From: Haberlea rhodopensis | Lineage: Eukaryota; Streptophyta; Magnoliopsida; Lamiales; Gesneriaceae | Reading direction: 5' to 3' | Length of the DNA: 64,000 nt | Assembly: GCA_907163345.1 (NCBI GenBank) | Contig: CAJQUN010001276.1 | Location: 1-64,000 of the forward strand | Shown here: positions 32,710 to 43,175 of the stretch, piece by piece | How positions within the stretch are numbered: position 1 is the stretch's first letter | Layout: each line of letters begins with the position of its first letter | Program-made: the position numbers and the translations under genes | Notes under the pieces: generated by a model | The model's input: only the letters and a program-made list of their open reading frames with translations | The model's database searches: none | Told to the model about the DNA's origin: nothing

Positions 32710-34990
32710 TGTAAGAGCCCCCGTGCCCTTAACCCACAATTAGTGCATTAAGCCATGCATTTGGTGCATACAATCACGTGTAAAGGGAAACTATATGTAA
32801 ACGTGGTACACCATACCACCTATAAAATTTCTTGCTTCATTTATTCCATTCCATGCAATATCCGATTTCCTAGATTAAGACCATTTAATACATCATGCAC
32901 CCATGTAATACACTAATCATAATCTCAATTCATCTAACAATTCCCTAGTTAATTGCTCACACATATGAATGAAAGGAGAAAGGTCCATGCCTTTTATACA
33001 ACCCATATACACATAATTATTGCTCACACACGAGCATCGAATAAACATGTGTGTACGTAATGTATAAAAATGGCATACATAATATCCAGCTCCACATGAG
33101 CTCCGGTGCCTCGATCCTGGAATCACCTCCAATCCATAGCTCGATCACAGCTCCAGAGCTACCATTGTACCTAATTCACCTGCCCCAACAGAGACAGCCC
33201 CCACACGGGGTGAGCATATCAATACCACCAAAGCAATAATCACAATTATATAATTCATAATTTACAATGTAAATGCCATGAATTTAAATGTTACTCCCTG
33301 GATGGCATCATCCTCATCCGGGATCCCACTGTATTGTCCATGTTCTCAAAACAACCAAAATCATCAAATTCCAAATATCCAGTTAATCATTATATTGATT
33401 AATTATGTCCCTGATCCAATTCAATATCAATAGGGGAATAAATACAGATATCATAGATATCTAGTCAAAAACCACATTTCCTCGCTCACTCAAAAGTAGC
33501 GGCATCACTTACCGATGTTCGCTCCATAGCGACCACATCACGACAATTGCTCGCTCCAAAGCGGCACCATACATTACATAAGACCAATCAACATAACACA
33601 ACACAGTCCCGTTTCCATTAACCAATTTATGCAAGCCACAATATACTAAGCATCGACTAATAACCCTTACCATTCATCTATCTCATGCACAATAATTGCA
33701 ATATTATAATTAAGGTCATGCTCGTACGTTACACGTACCTTGAGTTTCCGTAGTCCAAGCCAAACCTTGCTTGAGTTCCATGTCCCGAGAAATATGTGCT
33801 AAAACCCATAAATAACTCACAATAAAAAATAAGCATGCAATCACGTACCCACGCACGTTCGCAACCTCAAAACCCGTCGTCAATCCATGACGATTACCAA
33901 AATAAAAGCCCCCGGCTAGGCATGCATAATACCCAAAAATATTCCATTTTATAAGATTAAAAGATAGCCAAAAACTCAACCGAGAGTTCCGTTTTATTTA
34001 ATTTGGCTCCAACCAATCCATTTAAAGTCTAGCATTCCCATTGGAATGTAAACATTGCCCCGGGAGTCGACCATTTAAGTCGCAAATCCAAAATCCCACG
34101 AAAACGCCAAGAAACCAAAATTCACATGCTGGCGATCGATCGCTATACCGGGCGATCGATTGCTAGCCCTTGGCGATCGATCGCTCGATATAGCGATTGA
34201 TCGCCAGACCTTACTGGCGCGAGGCGATCGATCGCTACGTCCTGCAACACGAAATCCACCATTTTCAAAAGCTTAAAACCTCCACAAATCACACCCCAAC
34301 TCCTTCCAACCCAAACCAACAATAATATAACACCATAGAACCTCCGACAAGGGTTAAAAACCCATTTTAAAACGAAACCATAGGATTTCAAGATTTTGTA
34401 AAATCTCCCAAAACAAACCCAAATTCAAAACTCAGCCAAATCCATCAAAATTACAATCAAATCGAAGCTAAAAGAGAGGAGAATGAGATTACCAGCTTTT
34501 CTTCAAACGGCCCCTAAATCGTGTTCCCAATGATTTTGTTGACGGGGAAAGGAGGGGAAGGGTTTTGGGGTAAAGCGGGGGGAGAGAAAGGGAAGAGAGC
34601 GATGAGAGAGATGATTCCGGGAAAAATGACGGAATCCCGAGTCCATCTGGTATATATAGCAAAAATGCTCCAAAATAACAATACCCTCACAAATACATCA
34701 TGATTCATTAAAAATCATCTGTTTTCAAAAATTCTCTCTCCAACATCAAATCTCCATACCAGCCCCAACATAAAGCACCCCGGACTCCAAGTCCCACCAA
34801 AAACCCAACTCATAGGTTTTCCACCAAAATGAGAATACAATCTCAACCTTTGGATCCAACGATCCCAAATGCCCGATTTAACAACCTCGGGAGACCCAAA
34901 ACCGCAATTAATTCCTAATTGCCACAATTAAAAATCCATTAAGGATTATTACAACACCGGGATTAACACCATTAATCCCCGAGCATCACA
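32710..34990 (-). repeat. 5' LTR of the LARD
   Basis: Aligns throughout with 26324-28671 apart from small differences and the 62-bp deletion. The TATA-like GCTATATATACC on minus at 34649-34660 is conserved. Confidence 0.9.
34131..34236. repeat. CGATCGATCG cluster in LARD 5' LTR
   Basis: Three perfect palindromes and two single-base variants. Shorter than in the 3' LTR because of the 62-bp deletion. Confidence 0.9.
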
Positions 34991-35586
34991 GCATCTCCTG
35001 AGCAAGTTCTTGAAACGATCCCACGCTTCATATAAAGTTTCAGGATCATATTGCCCAAACGTGGTGATATCGTTTCTCATCTTCGCAGTTTTGGAATGGG
35101 GAAAATATTTAGACAAGAATGCTTGTGTCATCCCCTCCCAAGTGGTAATAGATCCTGCAGGTAAAGAATTCAACCAAGCTTTAGCTTTATCTTTTAATGA
35201 AAAGAGAAATAACTGTAACCTGATGGCGTCGTCAGAAACGCCATTGTGTTTGAAAGCGTCACAAATCTCCAAGAAGTTGGAGATGTGAGCGTTTGGATCA
35301 TCAGTGGCTACTCCCCAAACATCACTGAATGCTGGATCATCTGAATTATTGCAGGCTTTATCTCAAAATTGTTGGCTTGAATACTTGGCCTTGTAATGCT
35401 TGACAGTGATCCATGAAAAGCTGGTTGAGCAAAATCCATCATAGATCTTGGATTCGGTGCTTCATTATTCGCGCCCCCTTCTTGATTGTTATCTGCCATT
35501 GATCGAGCTTCCCTTATTTTCCTTAGACATGTTCGCTCAATTTCTGGGTCAAACGGCTCGAATGTGGGGTTGCTACTCCTTAGCAT
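34991..35586 (-). pseudogene. gag of element A, N-terminal part
   Basis: ATG at 35586 gives MLRSSNPTFEPFDPEIERTC, then RSMMDFAQPAFHGSLSSITR. After a single-base frame change near 35300 come FLEICDAFKHNGVSDDAIR, LKDKAKAWLNSLPAGSITTW and AFLSKYFPHSKTAKMRNDI, the plant Ty3 capsid core. It is cut in ..DRFKNLLRRC by the LARD and resumes at 26323. Confidence 0.85.
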
Positions 35587-35734
35587 GTACCAAGAAGATA
35601 CCTACCTGTAAAAATCAACCAAAAAGGAGAAATACGAATGTAGTAAACCCAACGGTCAAAAGTGACAAACAAACAAAACAAAAATAAATGGCTAAATTAC
35701 AATTAACTAATCTCATATGTTATTATGCAAATTA

Positions 35735-35753
35735 GTCCCCGGCAACGACGCCA
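35735..35753 (-). other. tRNA-Asp-type primer-binding site of element A
   Basis: The minus strand reads TGGCGTCGTTGCCGGGGAC, one base from the canonical complement, 6 bp from the LTR edge. Confidence 0.85.
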
Positions 35754-35759
35754 AAAACT

Positions 35760-37279
35760 TGATCGCTTTTATTTTAAACAATTAATTCAAGTGTAGCGAT
35801 TTTAGATCGCAAGTGCACGGTGTCATGTTTAGTATAGTGATAAAAAAGAAAGGATGTCGTACCCACATGGACTAACGTATAAGTACCAAATAAAATTAGC
35901 AAAATTATATTTAGCCTACGAAATAAATGATTAATTATCTAATTAAACTAAAAACTTAAAAACTCAGAACTAAATCAACTCATTTGAAGATGCGAAGGAA
36001 TTCCACTCAATAAATTTAGCAAGATGTTGGTTCAATTGTGTTATCGTCAATGATTTGTTTGTAAAAATAGTTACTAACCAATTAATTCTTAAGGTGACGG
36101 ATTCCTAATATAATCAATACACTTTCTCAAGCTATATTGAACTAATATTAAATTGAAGCAAGTAACTCTCGTTCACTTCAACCAATTTAATATCGAATAA
36201 ATCTCAATGAAACCCGTTAACTTTAAATCTTTCAATTCAAAGTGATCACGTATGTGATTTAATCTCTCTATCTAAATCTTTAACATACAACACGAATTAT
36301 TATAGCGTATTATAACTTTATCTCTCGATCTCAATTATAATTCACAAATTCAATCAAAGTTAGCAAGGCTTTGATAGCATTAGGGTTATAATTCATGCAC
36401 AAAAGAATTAATCCACTCAAGCACAATCAAATCAATAACTCAATCACAATCTTTCTTAACCTTGATAAAATAAACTTAATTATATTCAAATCAAACTAAA
36501 AAGATGTATAATCGTTTCTCAACCTCATAAACATCAATAAATCTGAAAATCAAAATAACTAAAGTTTAGAAATACGATAACGTAGGAGTTGAATCCGTGC
36601 GTTGAACGTTACTTCTTCTCTTGCTTCCTTCCTTGCACTTCAAAGGATTTTTCTCTTAAACTTGTGTTCTTGTTGGAGGATGAAAGACGGCTGAAAATTT
36701 GTGTATATTCTGATATTAGGCTGATATTCTCCTCAAATTCGTGCCCTAGGTCCCTTATTTATAAAAGAGGAGGTGGACGGAAGTGTTTCCATATAGATCA
36801 AACTCAATCAAGTCTTTTTTTTCTGAAAATTCTGCGGCTCGATCGATCGGTGCAAATGTCTCGATCGATCGAGCACCTTCAACTCTCGGCCCTGAGTTTT
36901 TCTGCCTCTCTCGATCGATCGAGCATAAACTACCGATCGATCGAGATTTCTTCATTCTCGCTTGTAATTTCTCTGCCACGCTCGATCGATCGAGCGTAAG
37001 TTTCCGATCGATTGAGCTCTTGTTTTTCTTGTTGGCCAAAACTCTGTCTCCGTCGATCGATCGCGCTCCACTTCCGATCTATCGGTCATACCAGAATCCA
37101 AATTCTTCAATTCTTGACTCAGTTTGATCCGTTTTCTTCATTTTAGCTCAATTCTTCCACTTTCCACCTAGATTCCTGAAACAACCAAATAAATACCAAA
37201 AAGCATAACATCTTCCCGGAATCTACACAAAAATATATACATATCAAAGCAAAAATATACGTAATTATCAACCCTATCA
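35760..37279 (-). repeat. 5' LTR of element A
   Basis: A 1520-bp partner of 15000-16526, with TATA-like TTATAAATAA on minus at 36755-36764. The outer end ccctatca abuts chromovirus LTR sequence at 37280. Confidence 0.9.
36838..37085. repeat. CGATCGATCG cluster in 5' LTR of A
   Basis: About seven palindromes of CTCGATCGATCGAG and CCGATCGATCGG type, 75 bp upstream of the TATA box. Slightly less eroded than in the sister LTR. Confidence 0.9.
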
Positions 37280-37806
37280 TATATGAAAAATACTGCTGAT
37301 ATGATATGTTATGTTGTGGCTCGATGATAGCAATTATATAAATTATGGCTCCATGGGAGCAATAATGTTAAGAAGCATTCATATCAGTTTATGTTCGATT
37401 ATGATATATGTTTTGGAAAAACTATGAATATGTATTATATTGTCATATCGATTGGCCCTCGCTTGCTGGGGTGTTTCCCAAAACACTCACCTCTTACGCC
37501 CCTCCCTAGATAAGATTGAGTCAGAGGTAGAGGGGGATGAACTATATCAGTTTTCAGGATGGTGATCTATTCCTGCTGACATGAAGCCTATCGCTACTGA
37601 TGATTAAATTAATGTTATTAGTTTATGCTTCCGTGCCATTTTGTATTTTCAATTAGTTGTAAATCAATCTTAGTTTAATATCACTTCACTTGTAAAGACA
37701 ATTAAAGTTTGTTTATGGAATGAAAGACTAGTTTATTTGAGATCTATATCCGAGGCTTGTTGTTTTCAAAATTTTAATTTGGGAATAACGCCGTCGGAGC
37801 GTAACA
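37280..37806 (+). mobile_element. chromovirus 5' LTR, second part
   Basis: Begins tatatgaaaaatactgctga, matching the 3' LTR from 44115, and ends cggagcgtaaca at 37806 directly before the primer-binding site. Confidence 0.85.
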
Positions 37807-37812
37807 TTTTAT

Positions 37813-37824
37813 TGGTATCAGAGC
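37813..37824 (+). other. chromovirus primer-binding site
   Basis: TGGTATCAGAGC, complementary to the initiator tRNA-Met 3' end, 6 bp after the LTR. Typical of plant chromoviruses. Confidence 0.9.
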
Positions 37825-37859
37825 AAACCAGGTTCCATAATCCCGATGGGAAGAACTTC

Positions 37860-38380
37860 TGAATGATAAAAATATCAGCTGGACATATTGAAGATCTCTA
37901 GAACAGATCAGCACTGTAGAGAAGTTATCTAGAACAGATAAGCCCAGTTGTTGAATCTGTTTAAATAGACCAGCTGAAAAGGTGAATCAGTTGGGAAATG
38001 TATCAGTAGGACTGACAGTTTTAAAATAAACCAGCTAAGTAGTAGAAGTTGGGTAATTTATAGACCAGTGCAGATCAGCAGAACTGATATGTAGAACTGG
38101 TCCGTAATATAGGCTAGTTGAACTGATCTTTAAAAAAAATAGTTGACCAGTCAACTCAGCAGATTGACCAGTCAGTCTAGCAGATAGATCAGCTGAGCAG
38201 ATTGACCAGATGTACAGATTTGACCAGCTGAGCAGAATTGAATAGATGAGCAGATTAAATAGATGAGCAGATTTTCCAATTGTACAGATTTGACCAGATG
38301 GTCAAGAGACTGTCCAGTTGACCAGTCAATAGAAGCGACCAGCTGAGCAGATCTGTTGACCAGAACCGAACCTATCAGCT
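37860..38380 (+). repeat. degenerate gaccag/ctgagcagat repeats in chromovirus leader
   Basis: The untranslated leader is built from short words such as gaccagctgagcagat, gaccagtcaa and agatgagcagatt, repeated with variation. The open frame on the opposite strand here comes from the repeat. Confidence 0.65.
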
Positions 38381-38544
38381 GATCTGAACCAACCACGTCT
38401 CGTGCTACTAAGAACCCTAAACCCATGAAATTCATTCCCCGATTTCTTAATAACCGTAAAACAATTTTCAATTAACTCTGGGAATTTGATCATTATCGAA
38501 CAAAGATCGAAAGCCCTCTTCTAATTTTAAATTTCAGTAGGTGA

Positions 38545-39013
38545 TGTCGAACCGAGCACAGGCCGTTAGGATACATCGAATGGAGCAGGAGATGGAACAA
38601 CTCAAAGAGTCCATGGCAGAGCTTCTAGAGATTAGGGACCACTTGCAAGCAGAAGTACAACGGTTTACTTTTTTCACAGCCGAGCTGAGGAAGAAGCCAA
38701 CGAAGCTAAAGAGGAGATCACGAGGCTCACTGATCTCTGTAGAGCTGATGCTGATAGAATCCAAACCATGACAAACCAAAGTGAGCAATTCCAGCAGGAA
38801 TACGATACGGATTGAGTGCTAAGAAAGACTAGGATTATGGCCCTCGATATGCGAATCAAAGAGATCTCAGAGACAAATCATGGGTTGTTGCACGATCTCG
38901 AAGAGCTGCATGGGGCCATCAACAACATGCAAAAGGAGGAAGACACCGAGGAAGACCTAGTAGAAGATGATGACGAGGATGAGGAATTAGGAGATGGGGA
39001 TGTAATCGATTAG
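38545..39013 (+). pseudogene. coiled-coil acidic-tailed ORF upstream of chromovirus gag
   Basis: ATG at 38545 starts MSNRAQAVRIHRMEQEMEQL. A long heptad-like coil follows (MAELLEIRDHLQAEVQRF; after a frameshift near 38675, EEANEAKEEITRLTDLCRAD). One stop falls at 38815, then MRIKEISETNHGLLHDLEEL and an acidic tail EDDDEDEELGDGDVID before the stop at 39013. About 155 residues ancestrally. It precedes gag by about 220 bp. I see no nucleic-acid-binding or catalytic motif. It may be an accessory chromovirus protein of unknown role. Confidence 0.6.
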
Positions 39014-39235
39014 TTTAAAAGAAGTACGTTAATAAAATATTATATTTTTGAATTTAATAAGAATATTAAGAACCTTTGGTATTTTATTAATTTTGTTTGA
39101 TTTCATTATAAACCTTATTCGACTATCAATAAAATTATTTTATTTCATTCAATGCTGTTTCCATTATGTCTATTTCGATCATACTCTCGTTTATACTATT
39201 GCGCAACAATCTTAGAGATATTGAATTTTTAGGAA

Positions 39236-40250
39236 ATGGCTGGTCGACCTATTCGTAACAACCGAAACCCAAACTATGTTATTCCTCCTAACTCTAATGT
39301 GGAAAGAACGGTTGGAGACCAGAATCCTCCACCTCCACCGCCACAACCCCCGAGGGTGGGTATGAGCCGCGAAGACTTGATGGCAATAGCCACCATTGTG
39401 GCTACAACACTTCAAGGCATGGGTAACCCTGCTAATAACCAGCCACAACCGCATTCTGCCCCACCTCCATAAGGAGTCAAGTACCATTATGAGTCTCTTC
39501 GTAAGAACAGGGTTTCCGAATTTTGATGGCAACCTAGATCCCGAAATGGGCCAGAATTGGCTTAAGCAAGTAGAAAATCACCACAGACTGCTTGAACTGC
39601 CTGAAAACATCAAGGTTGAAGTCACAAAATCTTTTCTCATTGATCGGTCACGTAAATGGTGGGAAAACATGTCACCGTTGATGGTAGAAACGGGACCAAT
39701 CACTTGGCAAAGGTTCCAAAGCGCATTCCTAAAGCAATATTTTCCAATAGAAGTGCAAAATCAGAAACTCAGAGAATTCAAGCACTTGACACAAACTCCT
39801 GACATGTCGGTAGTGGAATATACCTCAAAGTTCAACTCTCTGGGAACTTATGAACAATCTATTATGGCATATGAGACCCTGAAACTACATCGCTTCAGGA
39901 TTGTGTTAAACAGTCGTATCCAATCTGCCCTCGCATTCTATGAAACCACAAACTTTGGAGACTTAATGGGAGCAGCCATCAAGGTTGAAGCTGATATATG
40001 ACGTCGTGAAGAGGAATTCAAGGGCAAGCGACCTCCCCCTAACCAACACACCGCCAATGGTCAAAATTCCAAGCGGCCTAATCAGTCCAATAATCAACAA
40101 AAAAAAGGACTCACATCCGGTCCAAACCACCAAAGATTTCCAAAATGTTCAAATTGTGTTTACAACCATCCTAGAGAATGTCTTAGAAAAAATGAGCTTG
40201 TTTCCGATGTGGAAAGTTTGGACATAGGATTGCATAACCCTGAATCTGAG
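39236..40250 (+). pseudogene. chromovirus gag
   Basis: N-terminus MAGRPIRNNRNPNYVIPPNS and a Pro-rich stretch stop at 39470. The capsid continues in another frame with NFDGNLDPEMGQNWLKQVE, FQSAFLKQYFPIEVQNQKL, DMSVVEYTSKFNSLG, then a stop at 39999. A first zinc knuckle CSNCVYNHPREC (near 40145) and a second CFRCGKFGH in another frame (near 40200) follow. These are the paired knuckles of Tekay-type plant chromoviruses. At least two frameshifts and one stop inactivate it. Confidence 0.85.
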
Positions 40251-41690
40251 GTAAAGGGACAGTTACAAGTAATGTCGACCTCCAAACAAACCAAGGGAGA
40301 ACAACATGGGTGTTTATTGTCGAGTAAATTCAACTCAACATTGTGGAATGTTATACTTGGAATGGATTGGTTAGCTAAACACCATGCGGTAGTTGACTGC
40401 CTCAACAAGGATGTCAAACTTCGAATTCGGACGAGTGAGAGATCGTGTATCACAGTAAAGCCAAAGAACAAAAATTCCTATTATCTGCAGCACAAACTTG
40501 GAAAGCCATGAAGAACAATGAAGAAGTATACCTAGCAACAATGGGGAGCTCCAGTATTGTTTGTAAAGAAGAAAGATGGGAGCATGAGATTGTGTATCGA
40601 CTATCGGGAACTGAATAAGACCACAATCAAGAACAAATACCCTCTTCCAAGGATATATGACATGTTCGATCAACTTAAAGGAGCTAAAAGTCTTTCTAAG
40701 CTCGATCTAAGGTCAGGCTATCATCAACTCAAGATAAAAGCAGATAATGTACCGAAAACCGCCTTCAGAACGAGGTATGGGCATTACGAGTTCAAAGTGA
40801 TGCCATTTGGCTTGACAAAAGCTCCAACTGTATTCATGGATTTGATGAGTCAAACATTCAAGCCATTCCTAGATAACTTTGTGTTTGTGTTCATCGACGA
40901 CATTCTCATTTATTCGTTGAGCAAAGAGGAACACGAACAACATCTTCGTCTCACTCTCCAGACATTATGAGAGAAAGAGCTCTACGCCAAATTTAATAAA
41001 TGTGAATTCTGGCTAGAGAGCGTCTTTTTCTTAGGGCACATAATATCAAGGGCAGATGTGTCCGTAGATCCTAAGAAGGTAGATGCAGTTTTGGAGTGGC
41101 AAAGGCCAACGACCGTGACAGAAATTCGAAGCTTCTTGGGGCTAGCTGGTTATTACCAGAAGTTTGTTGAAGGATTTCCGCATTAGCAATACCCCTTACA
41201 AGGCTCACACAAAAGAACTCAAAATTCATCTGGAGTGAAGAGTGTGAGAAAAAATTTGAGATTTTGAAGAAAAAATATTTCATCTGCAATGGTGTTTGTA
41301 CTACTGACTGAAGGCATGTGTTTCACTATTTATAGTGATGCATCAAAAGATGGACTATGATGTGTACTTATGCAAGAAGGAAGAGTAATTACTTACGCCT
41401 TAAGGCAATTCAAGCCACACGAGCAGAACTACCCTATGCATGACCTCGAATTAGCCGCAGTTGTTTTCACCTTAAAATTTTGGAGGCACTACGTTTATGG
41501 CACCAAGTGTGAAGTTTTCACAGACCATCAAAGCCTTAAATATTTATTTACTCAGAAGAATTGAACATGAGGCAGAGACGATTGATTGAACTCCTGAAGG
41601 ACTACGATCTCACAATTAACTACCATCCCGGCAAAGCAAACAAAGTGGCAGAGGCATTGAGCCTGAAAGGCAAATGAAAAATAATCCTAG
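40251..41690 (+). pseudogene. chromovirus protease remnant, reverse transcriptase and RNase H
   Basis: The protease tail ILGMDWLAKHHAVVDC (near 40350) lacks the D-S/T-G active site. RT starts abruptly at GAPVLFVKKKDGSMRLCIDY (near 40545), with LDLRSGYHQLKI, KVMPFGLTKAPTVF and the catalytic FIDDILIYS (near 40895), followed by FLGHIISRADVSVDPKK and EIRSFLGLAGYYQKF. RNase H keeps FTIYSDASKDG, YPMHDLELAAVVFTLKFW and TDHQSLKYLF, giving its D-E-D residues. Several stops and frameshifts, and the deleted linker between protease and RT, make it non-functional. Confidence 0.9.
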
Positions 41691-41699
41691 CTTCGCTCC

Positions 41700-43160
41700 C
41701 AACCTTGCCTCCAAGAGACCATCAAATTAAGTCAAGATCGAGATCCTAGTCTAATGAAGTTAAAAGAACAAGTCAAAGAGGGAAAAATCACCGACTTCGA
41801 TACTAATAGTGATGGAATTCTGTGGATGAATGGACGATTGTGCGTGCCAAATGTGGACAACATTAGGCAAGAGGTGATGTCTGAAGCGCATAAATCAAAA
41901 TTTTCAGTCCACCCAGGAAGTACAAAAATGTACAAGGAGAAAGTTTCTGGTTGAAGAAAGATGTTGCAGAATTCGTCGCCCAATGCTTAGTATGTCAACA
42001 AGTTAAGGCTGAGCACCAAAGACCCGGAGGACTTCTACAACCTCTGGAAATTCTTGAATGAAAATGGAAACACATCTCTATGGACTTCGTAGTAGGTCTA
42101 CTAAAATCACGACAGAGCCATGACAGAATATGGGTAATCGTGGATAGACTAACTAAATCAGCACATTTTCTACCTGTCCGTATGAATTATAACTTGGACA
42201 AGTTGGCAACTCTATATATGGACAATATAGTGAGACTGCATGGAGTCCCAGTGAGCATCATATCTGACAGAGATCCTAAGTATCACGCTTCTGGACAAGT
42301 TTTCAGCAGGCTATGGGAAGTAAAGTAACTCTTAGCACAACCTATCACCCACAGACCGATGGCCAGACAGAGAGAACTATCCAAACTCTCGAGGATATGC
42401 TAAGAGCTTATACCTTGGATTTCACTGCAAATTGGAGTGAACTTTTGCCTCTAGTTGAGTTTGCTTATAACAACAGCTACAATAGTAGTATTGGGATGGC
42501 GCCGTATAAAGCATTCTATGGGCGCAAATGTCGATCACCGTTATATTGGGATGAGGTAGGAGAAAGAGCTATCACATGACCTGAGTTAGTTCAAGATACT
42601 ACAGACAAGATCTCTATCATTAGAGACAGACCCAAGGCAGCCCAGGATCGACATAAAAATTGGGCTGATATGAAGAGGAGACCAGTAGCTATTGAAATTA
42701 GTGAAAATGTCTTATGTAAAAATTTCACCAATGAAAGGAGTTATTCGATTTGACAAAGGGGAAAAGTTGAGTCCGAGATATGTGGGACCATTCGAAGTTC
42801 TAGAAAAGGTGGGAACACTAGCTTATAAAGTAGTACTACCACCAAGTCTGTCAAGAATTCACAATGTCTTCCACGTATCACAACTAAGGAAATACATTGC
42901 CGACCCAAATCATGTGCTTGAAGTAGAACTCGTAGTGGCTCAAGGGAGCTTTGATGAGACTTTGAAGTACGAAGAAATACCTATCCGTATTGTGGATTCC
43001 AAAAACCAAGTTCTGAGTCAAGGACAATTCTATATGTCAAAGTCCAATGGTCAAACCATACGGAAAGAGAAGCTACATGGGAAGTAGAAGAATTGATGCG
43101 AGAGAAATACCCTACCTTTTCCAATACCAAGCTGATTCGAGTTTTGAGGACGAAACTTCC
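41700..43160 (+). pseudogene. chromovirus integrase and chromodomain
   Basis: The zinc-binding part keeps HKSKFSVHPGSTKMY and CLVCQQVKAEHQRPGG. The DDE core is seen in MDFVVGL with WVIVDRLTKSAHFLPV, then VSIISDRDPKYH, then STTYHPQTDGQTERTIQTLE, followed by ELLPLVEFAYNNSYNSSIG. The C-terminal PRYVGPFEVLEKVGTLAYKV and IHNVFHVSQLRKY precede a chromodomain-like end in shifted frames (VQWSNHTEREATWE near 43045). This places the element with chromoviruses. Frameshifts near 41950, 42320 and 42690 break it. Confidence 0.9.
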
Positions 43161-43175
43161 AATAAGAAGGGGGGA
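43161..43175 (+). other. chromovirus polypurine tract
   Basis: AATAAGAAGGGGGGA directly before the 3' LTR start at 43176. Confidence 0.9.

Larger units (their letters stand above)
26324..34990 (-). mobile_element. LARD-like non-coding LTR element
   Basis: An 8667-bp element with LTRs of 2348 bp (26324-28671) and 2281 bp (32710-34990), TG..CA ends, and an exact 5-bp target duplication gcatc. Its primer-binding site, GCTCTGATACCA read on plus at 32694-32705, is TGGTATCAGAGC on minus (initiator tRNA-Met type). The polypurine side reads AGTGGGGGATAAT on minus beside the left LTR. The nearby AAATTTCGAGGACGAAATTT is a hallmark of plant Tekay/Del-type chromoviruses. The 4-kb interior has no gag or pol, so it must depend on another element. 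Confidence 0.9.
15000..37279 (-). mobile_element. element A: pol-less Athila-like element with two nested insertions
   Basis: 5' LTR 35760-37279, primer-binding site, split gag, 855-bp spacer, split env-position ORF, conserved 3' module, polypurine tract, and 3' LTR 15000-16526 (shared with element C). Without element B and the LARD the element would be about 7.9 kb. It lacks protease, RT, RNase H and integrase, so it could move only in trans. It lies in the chromovirus 5' LTR, whose sequence resumes immediately at 37280. Confidence 0.85.
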
